From the NCBI GenBank assembly GCA_937925565.1, contig CALALM010000130.1, forward strand, positions 1-13,262: a stretch of DNA of 13,262 bases, in the 5' to 3' direction. Shown here one piece after another: positions 12,270 to 13,262 of this stretch; positions within the stretch are counted from its first letter, which is position 1, and each line of letters starts with the position of its first letter. This stretch comes from an uncultured Centipeda sp. GTDB taxonomy: Bacteria > Bacillota > Negativicutes > Selenomonadales > Selenomonadaceae. The position numbers and the translations under genes were made by a program. The notes under the pieces were generated by a model. It did not search any database. It was not told where the DNA came from and was given only the letters and a program-made list of their open reading frames with translations.

Positions 12270-12453
12270 AGCACCTGTTGATAAGTCTCCTTTTTTTTGC
12301 TAAAATATCCTCACTGTATTGTGGAAAACCTGTGAGAAAACCGTGCATAATTTTGTCTGTGCACATTTTACCGCCCCCATTTTATTGACAGAGTTATCCA
12401 CATCTGTGAATAACTCTGTGGATAATATTTTATGTGCAGGGCAAAATTTTTTT
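12270..12453. other. oriC: Replication origin region (oriC), rpmH-dnaA intergenic
   Basis: The 355-bp gap between rpmH and dnaA holds the rpmH promoter, then DnaA-box-like sites and A/T-rich tracts. Weaker boxes in the TGTGNATAA orientation are at 12276-12284 (TGTTGATAA), 12320-12328 (TGTGGAAAA) and 12342-12350 (CGTGCATAA), each one mismatch away. Strong boxes follow at 12394-12425. A/T-rich tracts at 12291-12307 and 12423-12453 are candidates for the unwinding element. Position between divergent rpmH and dnaA is the standard origin site in Firmicutes. A second origin part beyond dnaA, as in Bacillus, cannot be excluded because the window ends. Confidence 0.8.
12389..12425. promoter_or_regulatory. 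Cluster of three DnaA boxes within an inverted repeat
   Basis: Perfect boxes TTATCCACA (12394-12402) and TGTGGATAA (12417-12425) flank TGTGAATAA (12405-12413), which fits TTATNCACA on the other strand. The first and middle boxes are arms of a 14-bp inverted repeat (12389-12402 with 12405-12418, one mismatch) with a 2-bp centre. It overlaps a TTGACA (12385-12390) that could be the -35 of dnaA, though I see no good -10 at 17 bp. Autorepression of dnaA by DnaA would fit. Confidence 0.85.
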
Positions 12454-12469
12454 GAAGGGACGCAGATGT

Positions 12470-13262
12470 ATGCCCGAAGAAACGACCCCGACCATCGAAA
12501 GCCTGTGGCAGAAGGTACTGGAAAAGACCGACGGAATCCTGCCCAAAGATGCCGTAAAACAGTGGATTTCGCGTATTGTTCCCGTTTCTCTCGACAACAA
12601 TGAACTGATTCTCGCCGTGACGGATGCGTTTACAAAACAGTACATCGAGCCGCGCTATCTCGTCCTCCTCGGGGATGCGGTGCAGCATGCACTCGGCGCC
12701 CCCCATACGATCACGCTCATTGTCGACCCCGACGCGGCGGCAAAGAAGAAACCGACAAAGAAAGAAAAAACGCCGTCCATCGAAAAAAATCCGGCGGATG
12801 TTCCCCCGCCGGAAAAAGACGCACATGCGGGACAGAAGACCGCAGAGGAAATGGATGCCCCCGTGCCCGCGCAGGGAAGCCTCCCACTCACACAAAGCAG
12901 CGATGCGCACGCAGCCGCACCGGACGATGCAACCTCACTGAATCCGAAATACACCTTTGACGCGTTCGTCACGGGACGCTCGAACCAGTTCCCGTACGCA
13001 ATGGCAAAGGCGGTCGCGGATGCGCCGGGGCTCCCGTCGCACAATCCGCTCTTCATCTACGGTGGCGTGGGGCTCGGCAAGACCCATCTCATGCACGCGG
13101 TCGGGCACAAGATCCTCGCGGATCATCCCGAGAAGCGCGTACTCTACATCGCAAGCACGGATTTTACCAACGAATTCATCCGTTCCATTCGTGAGAAGAA
13201 TATGGACGCATTCCGCGAGAAATACTATCACATCGACGTTCTCCTCATCGACGATATCCAGT
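12470..13262 (+). CDS. dnaA: Chromosomal replication initiator DnaA, N-terminal 264 residues
   Basis: Cut by the window end. ATG at 12470 with GAAGGGA (12454-12460) 9 bp before it. Domain I (about 1-85) shows IESLWQKVLEKTD, the self-association and helicase-loading domain. Domain II (about 86-160) is a long linker rich in Lys, Pro, Ala and Glu. Domain III starts with NPKYTFDAFVTGRSNQF; the Walker A loop is GGVGLGKT (198-205) and Walker B is LLIDD (258-262), where the window ends. DnaA-ATP binds TTATNCACA boxes and melts the origin; such boxes lie directly upstream of this gene. The DNA-binding domain IV is outside the window. No oddities seen in the part present. Confidence 0.98.
   Translation, partial: MPEETTPTIESLWQKVLEKTDGILPKDAVKQWISRIVPVSLDNNELILAVTDAFTKQYIEPRYLVLLGDAVQHALGAPHTITLIVDPDAAAKKKPTKKEKTPSIEKNPADVPPPEKDAHAGQKTAEEMDAPVPAQGSLPLTQSSDAHAAAPDDATSLNPKYTFDAFVTGRSNQFPYAMAKAVADAPGLPSHNPLFIYGGVGLGKTHLMHAVGHKILADHPEKRVLYIASTDFTNEFIRSIREKNMDAFREKYYHIDVLLIDDIQ

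Noticed and set aside
12319..12603. Plus-strand frame crossing the origin into dnaA
   Set aside because: It covers DnaA boxes and continues in a frame different from dnaA. The dnaA frame starting at 12470 has the family sequence.
1..13262. CRISPR array, insertion sequence or phage genes
   Set aside because: No regularly spaced repeats, transposase or integrase motifs, or phage structural proteins were seen on either strand.

Overview
The window looks like an origin-proximal chromosome segment of a GC-rich Negativicutes bacterium, most like the Selenomonas/Centipeda group. That assignment is inferred from the rpmH-rnpA-yidD-yidC-jag-mnmE / dnaA layout, high GC with strong third-position GC, Gram-positive-type ribosome binding sites (AAGGAGG) and a short YidC. 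No 16S or database comparison was possible. The origin lies at about 12.27-12.45 kb, between the divergent rpmH operon (minus strand) and dnaA (plus strand, cut by the window end).

Layout. 1-372: tail of a GGDEF protein, closed by a 16-bp perfect hairpin terminator. 493-2504: a promoter and a plus-strand run of a one-domain DUF805 membrane protein, a two-domain DUF805 protein whose second copy has lost its signature, and a small zinc-ribbon protein, ending at a bidirectional terminator. 2575-3387: secreted DUF3298-type protein (minus). 3466-3542: tRNA-Arg(CCU) (minus) with its own promoter and terminator. 3715-4899: iron-dependent alcohol dehydrogenase (minus), divergent from a DASS/SLC13 sodium:dicarboxylate-type symporter (5069-6616, plus). 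6710-7162: membrane-anchored DUF3601-like protein. 7173-7884: HEPN/MNT toxin-antitoxin-type pair (minus), 7 bp behind mnmE. 7892-12114: core operon read leftwards as rpmH, rnpA, yidD, yidC, khpB/jag, mnmE. 12115-12469: promoter of rpmH and oriC. 12470-end: dnaA.

How it works together. The right half is the classical origin block: L34, RNase P protein, the YidD/YidC membrane insertion pair, the RNA-binding KhpB and the tRNA-modifying GTPase MnmE are read codirectionally with the leftward fork. DnaA-box-like sites lie between rpmH and dnaA and could tie dnaA expression to DnaA level. The left half is accessory: signalling (GGDEF), envelope proteins of unknown function, and a metabolic pair (organic acid uptake and NAD(P)H-dependent alcohol/aldehyde interconversion). 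The plus-strand genes left of the origin face the fork head-on, and their coding strand is conspicuously C-rich, as expected for replication skew.

The points most worth following are the HEPN/MNT pair sitting where many relatives carry mnmG, a strong intrinsic terminator whose T-tract ends 6 bp before the rnpA start codon, the RGG-like repeat linker of KhpB, the DUF805/DUF805-DUF805/zinc-ribbon group, and an unusual Ser-His-Thr in the second substrate motif of the symporter. I did not find a clear new defence or mobile system. CRISPR arrays, transposases and integrases are absent.
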